From: Echinarachnius parma
Taxonomy: Eukaryota; Echinodermata; Echinoidea; Clypeasteroida; Echinarachniidae
Assembly: GCA_037951105.1 (NCBI GenBank)
Contig: JBAMJV010008390.1
Coordinates: 62,001-126,000, forward strand
Direction of reading: 5' to 3'
DNA length: 64,000 nt
Shown here: positions 21,701-32,400 of the stretch, piece after piece
How the letters are laid out: each line of letters opens with the position of its first letter
Numbering within the stretch: position 1 is the stretch's first letter
Translations under genes and position numbers: made by a program
Notes under the pieces: generated by a model
What the model was told of the DNA's origin: nothing
Seen by the model: the letters and a program-made list of their open reading frames with translations, nothing else
The model's database searches: none

Positions 21701-23514
21701 GCTTAATAACATCTGAAGATAGAAATGAGTTTGTTCCTTCTTTACATTTTCTATGATTTTTCTAGCTAAATGTTTTAACCTTTTTAAAGGAAGTTAATTA
21801 AAGAAAGTTAATAATATATATGTTGGTAAGTTTGCTTTTAGAAAATCACATTAAAGTCATACCTGTAAAGTGTCAGATATTGCACAAAATGACATTTGAG
21901 ACTTCAATCCTATATCAATATCATTGTAAAAACAATTGAAAGATTTGTGAAAGTTTGAAAGAAAACGAACACTGTTTACCTAGTGAAAAAAACGAATATT
22001 GATTTCATATTTTATCACCGAATACTGATGGTCTGCCATACATTTGTAGCAGTAATGAATGATCTGTTTGAGATATTCGCACCCGTCTATGTTTACACAC
22101 GTAGTACAGAATTCATGGAATTTGCACTCGGTCGGCTCAAAGTTCAATCTCCGGAATGTTCTCACGCATGCTGCATGCGGACGTTCTCAGCTAGGACAAA
22201 TGTACTTTTTATCAAAAGCGTTAATCAACGTGATTGAAATAAAAGATTTAAATGATAATTATCTTCATACTAACGGGACATTTGAAAAAATCAAACCATA
22301 TTTTATTCTTCTTTTACCATAAGCTAAACAACACGGTAGAAGAGAAACGAGGAAGCTCCAAGTAATTTTCGTGGATTTGGACACTTTACAGGTATGACTT
22401 TAACATAAACAAATGTTGAAGTCTAAACTCTAAACATACGCAAGAATCTTGGATAAGGCAGCGGCGGTGTTCCATTTGCCGTGTATGACAGAGAAGTCTT
22501 GCTTCATAGCGAGGAGGACACTCTGTAGCAGCTCATAGTTCCAGATCTCCTTCTTGATCTTCTCTGCTCGCTGTGATCCAGGGACAACGCTGTCAAGTAT
22601 ATCTGCAAGGAAATCAGACAAATGAGATAAATTGAATGTGTATATAAATTAATTCAAAATCACCAACAGATGCACTGTTAGTTTTATACAATTGTTAGTA
22701 AAAACTTTTTGAGTTTGTTATGTTTATTCAATTGCAAGTTATGAATATAATGACCCTGGATTCTTGCATTATCTATCTCCACTCTAGCCTCTTCCCAATC
22801 CCCCCCCCCCCCCCCCGCCACATCCACACAACAAAAATAATCACAACCGCAGCAGCAACCATAACAACAAAATGGAGTGATCGTGATCAGTGAAATCAGT
22901 CATGTCAATCAAATAAAAAGATTTTTGAATTTGTATTTGAAATTGAATAAGCAAAACTAACTACTTTGTGCCCTCCTTCATTACAATAATTCCCCCACTG
23001 CTAGTTACTTATATAGGCTCCTTATACAAATGAGTACCTGTTGTTGCGTTTATAGACAAACAAACTTCAACATTATGTCATTATTTATTACTTTTTAGTT
23101 TCTTTAATTTTAAACATCAATCATCAATTCATGAACATGATTATAAACATCCTAAAAATTAACAGGCCAATGTCGTAAGTTGACTGTGGTAGTATGATCA
23201 GCCTAAACTATATTTGTTTAAGTAAGATTACAATCATATCCAAATAATAGCATTTATTTCTTGCCGGCCGTTCCTGCACCCCTACAAGACAAGGGGTTAA
23301 CAGCATGCTACATTAACTGCCGTTCCTGACTGGACCAGATTGGACCAATTTATCACACAAATTTCAGTATGTGGGACTGTACAAAAATAGATAATTTCAA
23401 AACATTACCTTGCAGGGCGAGTAAAAGATTAGGAACATTCTTGTCTGTTGTTTCTGCCAAATGTGCTGCTAAGTCTTCTACTCTTTTGTCCTCAAGGGGG
23501 TCATTAGATGCCAT
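11115..23514 (-). CDS. IQCB1: IQCB1 / nephrocystin-5, IQ-motif ciliary and centrosomal protein
   Basis: Twelve coding exons on the minus strand: 23409-23514 (ATG at 23514), 22440-22602, 20546-20772, 18999-19098, 18185-18356, 17611-17710, 14533-14642, 13981-14123, 13608-13756, 13007-13138, 11863-12019 and 11115-11317 (TGA at 11115-11117). Phases agree at every junction once one extra base in exon 5 is allowed for. The joined product is about 586 residues, close to the usual ~600. Recognition rests on the collinear pattern: an N-terminal helical part with GKWNTAAALSKIL and VGLDPPDSHEF, IQ motifs in exons 7 and 9 (AAITIQAIYKGYLQRKK; AIRIQARWRGVLERRK), the coiled-coil stretch ending MITAMHPG, and a C-terminal RQPWWRKL. 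In vertebrates the protein binds calmodulin and CEP290 at the centrosome and cilium transition zone; that role is inferred here by homology. Introns carry many MITEs, and exons 3 and 11 lie in local tandem-duplication clusters. Confidence 0.9.
11685..11805 (-). repeat. In-frame twin of IQCB1 exon 11 (candidate alternative exon)
   Basis: This 121-base segment, downstream of exon 11 on the minus strand, repeats its last two thirds. It encodes RAQEMLTRYCAFRGKQRKN and onward with only a few changes. An AG precedes it (11806-11807), though with a poor pyrimidine tract, and a gtaggt donor follows it. Entry phase 0 and exit phase 1 equal those of exon 11, so it could replace exon 11 but could not be used together with it without shifting frame. 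The open frame extends across the whole copy. Expression is unproven. Confidence 0.55.
12134..12647 (-). repeat. Three truncated tandem copies of IQCB1 exon 11
   Basis: Copies at 12558-12647, 12355-12443 and 12134-12213 repeat the 5' half of exon 11 (SREDQEELHRQAQEMLTRY) together with about 110 bases of flanking intron, in units of roughly 195-230 bases. Each keeps a CAG acceptor. Each ends early at a gtaaac motif that gives the wrong exit phase, and two reach a stop codon immediately if read through. They look like decaying duplicates rather than usable exons. Confidence 0.8.
15043..15122. repeat. 80-base TTAA micro-element, copy 1
   Basis: TTAACCCCTTGC start and GGAACGAGTTAA end, with a conserved GTACAACGTCTATG-type core. 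Three further copies are listed (38514, 50616, 52533). A possible minimal TTAA MITE. Confidence 0.6.
15212..16365. mobile_element. hAT-like non-autonomous element with perfect 8-bp duplication, in IQCB1 intron 6
   Basis: 1154 bases flanked by identical octamers TATAAAAG (15204-15211 and 16366-16373). Termini are TAATGCTGTTA and TAACAGCATTA. Subterminal regions are rich in CTCGGATCG-type motifs, as in the 24497 element, suggesting related families. It contains a GT microsatellite and no transposase. Confidence 0.8.
15743..15771. repeat. GT microsatellite
   Basis: About 14 GT units inside the hAT-like element. An AG run (15580-15595) lies nearby. Confidence 0.8.
16399..16582. mobile_element. 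TA-target MITE, family D, copy 1
   Basis: TA-CAGTCAAACCTGTCTTAG through ACACAGGTTTGACTG-TA. The body has repeated internal GTGGCCAC/GGTCAC motifs. In IQCB1 intron 6. Confidence 0.7.
16741..16786. repeat. Perfect 20-base inverted repeat containing CRE-like TGACGTCA
   Basis: Arms 16741-16760 (TGACGTCATTCATGGAATAG) and 16767-16786 around a 6-base loop. Each arm holds a TGACGTCA or ATGACGTCAT palindrome. In IQCB1 intron 6. Confidence 0.6.
17425..17604. mobile_element. Short foldback element ending at IQCB1 exon 6 donor
   Basis: A near-perfect palindrome of about 180 bases, with arms containing AAATTATGGATTCC and AAAGCACTATGTT and a short loop near 17512. Its right end is about 5 bases from the GT donor (17609-17610) of IQCB1 exon 6. 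Confidence 0.7.
18185..18356 (-). CDS. IQCB1: IQCB1 exon 5 with apparent one-base frameshift
   Basis: The exon has a good acceptor (18357-18360) and donor (18183-18184), and its 3' two thirds encode a conserved helix ending in SLLDEIIFKL. Entering from exon 4 in the correct phase, however, the frame hits a TGA after eight codons. Removing one base from the A5-C3 run (18339-18345 on the plus strand) restores VLKTLDEKVVHSLLDE, matches the family spacing, and gives the right exit phase. The extra base sits in a homopolymer, so sequencing or assembly error is the simplest explanation; a real null allele cannot be excluded. Confidence 0.75.
19465..20542. mobile_element. TTAA MITE, family B, copy 2, carrying a nested element; abuts IQCB1 exon 3
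   Basis: Begins TTAAAGGGTACCACCACC and ends GGTGGTCCCCTTTAA, imperfect inverted ends with TTAA at 19465-19468 and 20539-20542. Without the nested insertion (19861-20502) it is about 434 bases, like the 431-base copy at 55638-56068. Its right TTAA occupies bases +4 to +7 of IQCB1 intron 3. Confidence 0.8.
19861..20502. mobile_element. TA-target foldback element nested in MITE B
   Basis: 642 bases starting CACTGGGCCCAAAAAGAAAC and ending in its complement, with arms of about 100 bases. Comparison with the empty site in MITE B copy 3 (near 56029) shows that a TA dinucleotide was duplicated, which is typical of Tc1/mariner-type insertion. The interior has open stretches but no recognisable transposase. 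Confidence 0.8.
20879..20985 (-). pseudogene. Degenerate partial duplicate of IQCB1 exon 3
   Basis: This repeats the first ~100 bases of exon 3 (20546-20772) including its acceptor, and about 40 bases of upstream intron. It has substitutions and an inserted ATACATGT-like block, and no donor in the right phase. It lies directly upstream of the real exon in transcript order, as expected of a local tandem duplication. Confidence 0.7.
21138..21665. mobile_element. TA-target MITE with perfect inverted ends, in IQCB1 intron 2
   Basis: 528 bases. The terminal inverted repeat, starting TACCGTAGTTGCTGGAGAAC, is perfect over 26 bases. It ends in TA on both sides, consistent with a TA target. No ORF of note. 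Confidence 0.78.
21851..22403. mobile_element. TTAA-flanked MITE, family A, copy 2, in IQCB1 intron 2
   Basis: 553 bases. TTAA on both sides and perfect 20-base terminal inverted repeats (AGTCATACCTGTAAAGTGTC). It is collinear with copy 1 and in the same orientation. It ends 36 bases from the donor of IQCB1 exon 2 (22440). Confidence 0.82.
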
Positions 23515-24496
23515 CTTTCATTAGAAATCTGCAAATTTAATATCAGAATTAAAGAGCCCTCCGTCTGGAATTTGTAGCCTCGTTCATATAACAGTCATCT
23601 CAAAATTATTAGATTTCTTTTGATTGATTTATAAAATTACACTCGATCCAACATTTAATTATCTTTCTGTAATTAAATATTTTTAATTTAATTTACGCAT
23701 CTACATTTTTTACAAATATGTAAAATAAGAAATTTGATATGAGATTGATTGACTAACTATTTTATTGCATAACAGATCAATGCCCGATGCATTTACATGC
23801 AAAGCAGAATTGAGAAGTTGTGCCTACTTTCTACTCAATTATGATGTGGTAAAGCTGTGTTTTATTCGACATTAGAGTTTTATTAGTGAGAGAAGACTTC
23901 CTAGACTGAATATAACTGAATCAGGTGAGCCACACTATTCACTAACTAGTAGTAGTATGACATTTTTAAACCATTTCTAATAATTTTCATTAAAATTAAA
24001 TTATTATTTATTTGACAATTACTGTTCATTGATTGTTGCATCATGCATACTCATTTTCATAATAGCATTTTCATCATTTTTCATTTATTGATTTAAAGTG
24101 TCAACTAGTTATTATTATGATCACTGCACTGGCGTAGATCATTACTTAATAATACCTATTGTTCAGCGGGGGATGAATGAATAGATTTTGTCGATTTTAT
24201 CTTATTAAAGTTATTAAAGTTATGTGACGTTTGTCATGTTTGTCCTTGATAATGATATTGTTTAACTTTATACAGTCAATAGTAGATGGGTGTTATTTTA
24301 GTAGATGGGTGTTATTTTACCAGGGCTTGGTATGCATGACTAAAAAGAACCCATATGCTATTTGATTTGTAAAGCGCATTGGTTCTTTTACGAAAAGTTT
24401 TAGTCATGTATGCCAAGACCAAGTCGTGATCATGGGCACGTCATTGAAGAGAATGCCACTAAGTTTATATCAGCTTCCACTAATGTAACCTTTAGT

Positions 24497-25016
24497 TAGT
24501 GCTGTAACTGACCTTGATGATCGGATCGTTTGATCGGATCGGCAAAATTTTATCGATCTTCAAAATCGGATCGATGATCGGGATCGGATGATCGGTTAAA
24601 AAAAAAAAAAAAAAAAAAATCGTTTTTTTTTTCTTTGGAAAATGCATCCCCAAAAAACACATTTTGGGAATATAAATGAATACCAAAGCAACATATATCC
24701 ATATTAATAAGCCCAAGGTAATCTTGTACGGGTATGCTTTCATTTCAAACTGATTACCTCTTCTTTTACAAAATTACTCACGCCGATTCTGAGCTTAGTC
24801 CCATGTGATTAATTTGGCGTAACCTTTCAGAAACACATGGGACTAAGCTCAGAACCGGCGCAAGTAATTTTGTAAAAGGAGAGGTAATCAGTTTTAAATG
24901 AAAGCATACCCATACAAGATTACCTTGGGCTTATTCATATGGATATATGTTGCTTTGGTATTCATTTATATTCCCAAAATATGTTTTTGGGAATCATTTT
25001 CCAAAGAAAAAAAAAC

Positions 25017-25080
<64 letters not shown>

Positions 25081-25192
25081 CGATCCGATCTTCCGATTTT
25101 TTTCTGCATGATCGGAAATCGGCAAAAACGGTCCGATCATGTATGATCGGATCGTGATCGGCATGCCGATCCGATGATCGGTTACAGCACTA
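24497..25192. mobile_element. hAT-like foldback MITE with 8-bp target duplication
   Basis: 696 bases between IQCB1 and COX14. Termini are TAGTGCTGTAAC and GTTACAGCACTA. Flanking octamers CCTTTAGT (24489-24496) and CTTTTAGT (25193-25200) agree at 7 of 8 positions. The arms are over 300 bases and carry clusters of GATCGGATCGG. The right arm contains a T run of nearly 60 bases (25021-25078). An 8-bp duplication is characteristic of hAT elements. Confidence 0.75.
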
Positions 25193-25392
25193 CTTTTAGT
25201 TTTTGTAAGAACAAAAATTACCTTTTTTGTTTTTTTGTAATTTTAGTCTTAGAGATGGTATGAGACTAAATAAATGATTTGTTATTTTCTTTTTAATACT
25301 TCTGTCCTCTTTTAGGATTTTGAGACTGATGCTCTGAGGTTATTTCATCTACGTCTTCAAACTTCCAAGCAGTCTACAATTTCAGCCTCAGG

Positions 25393-25602
25393 ATGTCGAC
25401 AGGAAAGAAAGTTGCCGACTTCCTCTACCGAGGGTTCACGCTGTCCATGATCACGCTGACTGTGTACGGGACCGTCATACTTGGCGTGAGGTTCAGAAAC
25501 ATGATACATGAGCGTAAGGAACGACAGGGTGCAAAGGCTCTTTTGGCGGCAGCAAATCTGGACACGGAGACCAACGCGCCAGCCGAGGCTGTCAACACCT
25601 AG
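25393..25602 (+). CDS. COX14: COX14-like cytochrome c oxidase assembly protein
   Basis: A 69-residue protein in one coding exon. Its N-terminus, MSTGKKVADFLYRGF, and the following hydrophobic segment (residues about 18-36, containing MITLTVYGTVILGVRF) match the COX14 pattern of a short N-terminal stretch, one membrane span with LTVYG, and a charged C-terminal tail. COX14 is a small inner mitochondrial membrane protein that couples COX1 synthesis to complex IV assembly; the function here is by homology. The tail (residues 40-69) is longer than in mammals and Ala/Glu-rich. A TTTTAG acceptor just before 25317 suggests a non-coding 5' exon, and an AATAAA lies at 25921. It is divergent from IQCB1, about 1.9 kb away. 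Confidence 0.8.
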   Translation: MSTGKKVADFLYRGFTLSMITLTVYGTVILGVRFRNMIHERKERQGAKALLAAANLDTETNAPAEAVNT

Positions 25603-25920
25603 CTGCTATATTTTCTAAGATGAACTTGAACATGGACCTAGGTCTAGGACCTAGTCTTTGGAGCTTTTCCAAGATGAGCAGTGAATGAGTCTCCATTGTG
25701 TGTGGATGATGGAATCTAAGTGGATGGAATGGTCCATATGCAGGTTGAATGTCCAGAGTGGAGCAAGTCCATTCGCTAAAAAGAGAACATTTGTGACCCT
25801 CTGACCTCTGTTTGGTCACTTTGGGTTTAATAAGAGCTTGTAAATTGTCTGATTTCACTTGTTATCAAGTACATGTAAGATTTCATACTGATATGATTTA
25901 GGTCATAGAAAACTGGTTAG

Positions 25921-25926
25921 AATAAA
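25921..25926 (+). terminator. COX14: COX14 poly(A) signal
   Basis: First AATAAA after the COX14 stop (about 320 bases downstream). Confidence 0.5.
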
Positions 25927-26448
25927 TGTTTATGTTGATCATAAATTAAAATTATTTGCGCTGCAATTATGTCAATCAATTACCGTATCTCATTGAGAGT
26001 ATTGATTTTAAAATGTTACATCCTAATTTCAGTTGGCTTAGTACAAATAGTAGCACGCCATTCAAAAAGAGGAAATCTTCAAAAGCTCTCTTAATAGATT
26101 CAAAATTAAATTTTGTATTATATTTGAAATTATGACCTCTCGATGAACATATTTTTGAAGTCAGTTTGCCTTGTCTAAGAAAAAAAAGGGGCTCCAATTT
26201 TTAATTTGGAAAGGCTTTGTGTAGCTTAAAACTCAAATTTATATAGCAATTCAAAACCTACTTCAATTTGTACAAATTTATATAATTCAGCTACATGCAT
26301 GTTCGATTAGATTGAGCAAATAATAAGAATGAATAGCTAAAATGGTGGTTCGATCCTAACAACCTGTTAATTCAAACAAATGTGTATCCATACCAAATGT
26401 CGTTTGCATTTAGCTTTGTACAAAAGCAATGTCCTTATAATGCTTACT

Positions 26449-26619
26449 TACAGTGTAACCTCGTTTTAACTATGAGCTTGGGACCATAAAATTTTACCTT
26501 GTTATATCAGCTATCTTGTTATATCAGAGTGAAAAAACAAAAGAATGTTTATAACTTGTCCAATAATTTTTTTTGTTTTTTTTAGAGCTCTTTAAAATAT
26601 ATAATGAGGTTCCGCTGTA
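26449..26619. mobile_element. pogo-like MITE, family C, copy 4
   Basis: TA-CAGTGTAACCTCGTTTTAA through AATGAGGTTCCGCTG-TA. Confidence 0.65.
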
Positions 26620-26702
26620 TTCCTTTTTTCACTTCTAATTATTAGGATCTGATTTTTGTCATTTCCACAATTCCACACCCTACTGTAAAAAAAGGGACAG
26701 TT

Positions 26703-26815
26703 TTGCCAGAAAATGACATGATTTTGCCTGAATGTAACATGATTTTGCCTGAAAATGATATGATTTTGCCTGAATCTGACATGATATTGGCTGAAATTGA
26801 CAAGGTTTGCCCGAA
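26703..26815. repeat. 21-base minisatellite (ATGATTTTGCCTGAA units)
   Basis: About five units of 21 bases. Because the unit is a multiple of three it gives an open frame with a 7-residue repeat (ENDMILP), which I treat as an artefact. A G-run/C-run foldback (26862-26900) follows. Confidence 0.65.
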
Positions 26816-28328
26816 TTTCAGGTGCGTTTTGCCCGAATATGGCCATTTTCAAAACTTCAGGGGGGGCTGCAGCCCCCAGCCCCCCCCCCCCCCCCCCCCC
26901 CATCGCCTCCTACGCCTATGATGTAAACTGTAACTTGGTGCAAGGAGAAAGAGTGCACCTTTTGATGTGAATTGTAAAAGATTGATATTGCAGAATAAGA
27001 ATTGCAAATTATGAAACTTTATATCAGATTCTATTGTCATTTTTTGTCATCAAACTTGGAACTTGGAAGCATAGGTTGTATTTTCAAAGCGATGGAGAGA
27101 ATAGTGACTTTGGGGCATTCTCCTCCCAGACATGCCTACAGCATGACTAAAAGAAAAAGGGTCCTTTAGTTTATGAAATTGAATAGAGCATCCGTTCTTT
27201 TAGTCGTGCTGTGGGCACATTTTTGTTGAGAATGCCAACTTTTGTGAATGAATGGTATGTTTACGCTGATGTAAATTGTGTATCAGTGTGTTTGTTCATG
27301 TGTAGACATGTGCTTAATGTGTGTGTGACAGTGTGAGTGTGTATGTGTGTCAGTCTGTGTAGGTGGCGCATGTGTTAGTTTAACATGCCATGTTTTGTCA
27401 GTTTGTGTGTTTATTTGTGATAAATAATCTAAATCATTACTATAAAGATTAAAAATCAAAATATTATATTCCTCATTATTGAGCCCGTTTGAATGGTTAT
27501 TTTTCAGAGAATGACAAACGACGAAGAGTAAACAATTTTTAAAATGAAATAACCCCCAATTAATTACCCCACCCCAAAACATACACACATACACGCACAC
27601 TTTTTTTTAAAAACTGATTTGTATTCCACATTATAAGCATATAACATTTACAATTGAATAAAACATGTCCAATGTTAACATCTTATTCATAAATAAGGAA
27701 CAGAAACAATTACTGTTTAATGAAAGATAAAATAGAAATGATTATCTTACATTTTTTTAAATACAAATCGAGTGTATATTCAATTCACAGAACCAATGAA
27801 ATAAGCATAACGGAGGTTATAACAAAATAACTAAGACATGCTACTTCCTCACGTCTCTTGTACCCCCCCCCCCCCCCCCCCCCCCCCTTTAGGCTAAGAG
27901 AAACCCCATCCCCACCCAAGCACCTTTTTTCCCCCTCTTATCTCCTTTCGTGTTTTTTTTTAATAATCTTTAGTGACTTTCTTTTTCCATTTTCCAATAC
28001 AAAAACAAACAAAAAAATGCATATTAACAAGACTTCTATACACGGGTAAGAATATTACATAGTATCACATAGTATCGATACAAAAAAAAGACATTTATAC
28101 ATTTTCAAAGTGAATAATTAAATGTCATATAAAACTATCATAAATGTTATAAATCTTAACCAAACACAATGAACAGTGCATTCTTTAATATAATCAGTCA
28201 CATTTGCAAGTCTCATTTACCAATTATGAAAGGTGGAGGAAAAGGAAAGATTTTGCAGTTAAAAAACTTATCCCCTTCCCCTAATACACCCCTGCACACA
28301 CACCCACACACACCCTTACACATACATA

Positions 28329-28701
28329 CCCAGCAAACACAAAACGTTTACAAAACGTTTTTATTAGGTCCCGTAGGTCTTCGTCTTTTCATGAACCTTT
28401 ACAAAAACGTTTACAAAACGTTTTTATTAGGTCCCGTAGGTCTTCGTCTTTAATGAACCTTTACAAAACGTTTACGAAACGTTCTGCTGGTCCTTGCACT
28501 TGAAAGCAAATACATGAAAGGTTTTTTATTGGTTTTTTCTAACGTTTTAAACAACGTTCTAAAAACGTCCATTTGGAACGTTCTAAAAACGTTTTCAACC
28601 TTCCACAAATAACGTTTTTAAAACGTTTTCACAGAACGTCCAAATAACCAACTTTGAACCTGTTTAGAACGTTCAGAAAACGTCCAATTGTTAGTTGGGT
28701 A
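28329..28701. repeat. AACGTTTT-rich dispersed repeat with ACCCAGCAAACAC / GTTAGTTGGGT ends
   Basis: Contains over 15 AACGTT or ACGTTTT motifs. A ~72-base unit including TTAGGTCCCGTAGGTCTTCG is repeated in tandem at 28361 and 28424. The ends are weakly complementary. Probably a non-autonomous element. Confidence 0.5.
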
Positions 28702-29039
28702 CACAGTACACTGTACACACATACATGTAGGCACACATACATTTATCTTGAGTATAAAAACTGTATATAAATTATTATGGAGAAAATAATTTGTCATGCA
28801 TCAAAATGTACTGATTAATCGATCAATTATTTATCATTATGTACATCTGTCCAGAGAAAGTAACACATTTTAAGCAACACATAGGCACAACACCTAAAAC
28901 GTGGACAAGGTGTTTTAAATATGGAGAGGGGAGATTCCCTTCTGAAAGAACTACGTGTACAATGAACAAAACTGAATGTGCCAGCTGATATGCACAAAAC
29001 AACAACAACAACAAACTTCTTTTGTAAAATGTTACGTGC

Positions 29040-29125
29040 AATCTTGGCCGTGATTGGTCGTGACGTTGCGCGCTCCAACTCGCCCATTATGACGTAATAA
29101 TGGGGCGCGTTCATTGGCTGTGTGT
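29040..29125. promoter_or_regulatory. Candidate promoter of the BAR gene
   Basis: GC-richer than its surroundings. Contains GATTGG and CATTGG (inverted CCAAT-like boxes), TGACGTAA and TGACGTTG (CRE-like), and GCGCGC. It lies about 300 bases upstream of the first ATG. No clear TATA box; the assignment is inference. Confidence 0.4.
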
Positions 29126-29410
29126 TGTCTAGATCTTGGCTGCATCGAATTGCAATGTTACACACTAAAACTGCGTCTGTACTTCTGTAGCGTATTAACT
29201 CTTCAAATCATTCTAGCAAGAGGCCTACAATATAAATAGAAGATGGACATGACTTTAAAGCTGTAAAGCTTGACATGACATCCAAGGGATGACATGAAGT
29301 GAATAGATGGTTGGTCATTTTGACCGTGCAACAACACTCAAATCACAGATGAATAAAGTAATTCTTGTTTGATATCGTTCGAATAACTTGAAAAAGAGTA
29401 ACGACTAAAT

Positions 29411-32400
29411 ATGGCTTCAAACAATCCATATCAGGTAAGATGTAAATTTCAATTTGAAATAAAATTATATTCGATAAGAATTTAATTATATTCATTTTTT
29501 TGGCCCATATATAACGTGAGATGTCAAGTTCAATTTGAAATAAAGGATAAATTCGATAAGAATCTAAATTAAATTAACTATTAAAATGTATTATTTTCCC
29601 GACATTTTCTCAATTGTTTTATTATTATTATTATTATATCGATATCCCGGCATGGATGTATTGACTCTGATGATTTGATGATCTTGTGATCTTTTTCGTT
29701 TATTTATTTATTTTTATTATGGAAGTAATTCACCGGGCAACAAATTGAAGCATGTTTGTCAGACAATAAGTCCTAAATTTTGCTTCAAATTCAAACTGAG
29801 GAATTATACTGAAAGTTAAAATTATGTTTATTACCCAAATCACTCACAGACTCGAAGAGTTGCGGGAGTCACAGGCGGTGACATACTCTTCGAAGACTTC
29901 AATTTCTCACTCCAACAACAAATGAAACTGGTCGACAATCTTCAAGAGGCGCTCGGAAATTATAAGACTGCGTTGAGAGGTATGAGGACGGGACAAGCGG
30001 GGGCGATATCTAATGTATTTTTTTTGGTACAGGGGTTTTACTCCTCTTACAAGAACCCTAATTAACCATACATAGCTCAAACACTGTTGTCCCTGACCCT
30101 TACCCTACCCTCCTATATCACCAAATTAAAAGACAATCTGTACCGCAAATAATTTTGCAAGCGGGGATGGGGTTAGGTAAGGGATCGGAGGACGCACGCA
30201 AAATGGCAATCTTACATACAAATTAAGGTACAAACGCTCTAATACTTCCAATAGAATTATAATTGTGTCTCTCATATGTGACATCACTTGTTGTCGATAC
30301 CCCCTTTTCGGCCCCCCTTTTTAACATACCAGGCATATCCGGCTTATTCCAATATATTCAATATATGATTATGTAAAGCAATATTTTCAATGTATTCAAT
30401 ATGGTTACATAAAGCAACATTTTCAATATATTCAATATGATTATGTAAAGCAATACTTTAAAACTAACATAATAGGGTATCGGTGTATTAATCCCCTTGC
30501 CAGGGTCCAAAGAATGTATGAAGCACCTCAACACATGTCTAGCAGACTTCTACGAGGATATTTGGCCAAAGCATCGTGAATTCACCGTAGCAATTAAGGT
30601 AGGCATGAAGTATATTTCTCACTATGTAGCAATAAAAAACATTTACATTTTTGTATCAATATATTATTTTTGTGTCAATGCTGTAACATACTATATATAG
30701 CTTTGTTAAAAAAAGCTTATCTTTTTATTTGAATTTTCGTGTATACCTGAATTCACTTTTAATGTTGTATTATCATCATTATTACATACCGCTGATACTT
30801 TGTATTTAGAGAATTCCTTAATATATTTTTCTGGCAGCAAACGAATTATTTACATTTCTTGATTGATTTGCGAAAACACGTCTTATAATTTATCGTCATT
30901 TGAATATGTCAGTCCCGAAATATCAACAATTTTTAAAAATAAATATTATACGTACACTATTTCTTCCGACTGATTTTTTTCTTTTTCAGGACAGTAATGC
31001 AGTGTGGGATATTTTGACCCGTTATACACACGAACTTGAGGAACCAATTCGTCGGTACAAACAACGTGGTGTTGACACCTTGGTAAGAATAACGAATACA
31101 AACCGAAGTAACAAAATACAAAACATGAGTGAAATTAATATCGAACACACTGTTACCATGGTAACGTATACAATGCATTTTTGAATAAATTATTGTATAA
31201 TTATGTCATCACCCAATCACAACCATTTCGGGATGAAAGCATGTTTTATCTTGTAAACGAAAACAGAACATTGTACCATTTAACAGATTCTCTAAAGAAC
31301 GATGATTGCGTTCACTCAATGTCAAAATAAGAATGTTTGATTTAATCCGATATAATTTTCTTTCTCATCATGAGACTGCGATTCTTTCAGTTTTAATTTT
31401 CTTCCGAATTAGTTGCGGATGCTTTCTACTCGAAAAAAATATATACATAGTTCAAAAGGTTAGTTTAACTTACTTTATTTTACTTGACGTTCATAGTGTC
31501 AAGTGATTTATCGTTAAAAAAAAGATATATATTTATGTTTAAACAGAAATGTCTCCAGATGCATGATAAAAAGCTAACAGATGGCCGATTTGGAAACTTA
31601 CAACCAACACCAAACAATCAGGTAAATTAATGATGAAATTATGACAAACCTTCTTAGCAACGCGGGAGATTGATTATTATGATAATAACGGAAAAATTAA
31701 ATCATTGTTGCCCCATTATTGCCCATCAAACATAAACATATCAATTTCTATGAAGTTTATGGGAAAGAGGCTTGCGTGGGCATTTCGTAAATTTGATCAC
31801 GCCACAATTAATTCTAATTTTCATCAATATAATTCTTGTCTTCCCATTACTAAAAATCTTATATTAGTTTGACCGAATCTCAAAAAAAATTCGCCGTTTT
31901 GATTGAAAAATAATATCTTGAACCCAAATCGTGCAAACTGATTGGAATAGACGTTGCTTACAATTATAAAGCGTATATTTTCGAACTATCCTATTTTACC
32001 CCTATTATATGAAGAATCTATTTTGAGCGAGCGATATTCATTTAAAAAACTGCTGGCGCCTCACGCATTTAATAAATGTCCAATGTGAATATTGGAATGG
32101 CAATATTATGTGATAATGATAGTTAATTTAATTTGTATAATCATGTGTTGTTATAATCACGGGCGCCGATCCTTACGTACTACCTATCGTTCAGCGGGGG
32201 ATGAATGAATAGATCATCCCCCTGAACAATAGGTATCAATTACAGATCGACGCCCAGGATTATAATTATGTAATAATTTCTCTATTTTTTGTTTCGTTTT
32301 TTGTTTGTTTTGTCTTTGAAGGCCCAAAATCTAATGGCATCGGATGATAGACGCGATAAGCTGACCAATGTGAATGACGAGATGGTCTCTGATATGACAA

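Larger units (their letters stand above)
25927..29039. other. Intergenic region between COX14 and the BAR gene
   Basis: Apart from the repeats listed, it holds a palindrome at 27130-27235 (arms with GCATGACTAAAAGAA; a related one at 24325-24420), a GT-rich stretch (27290-27420) and a poly-C tract (27864-27887). No gene seen. Confidence 0.5.

Noticed and set aside
24898..25157. Membrane-like Phe-rich ORFs (MKAYPYKITLGLF..)
   Set aside because: Poly-Phe comes from the T run in the hAT-like foldback; the same peptide appears on both arms of the palindrome at 748 and 24492.
26703..26921. ORF with ENDMILP heptad repeats
   Set aside because: Explained by a 21-base minisatellite followed by G/C homopolymers; no start context or splice support.
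28329..28701. CRISPR-like or regulatory array of AACGTTTT
   Set aside because: Spacing is irregular, the context is a eukaryotic nuclear genome, and the ends look like a dispersed repeat.
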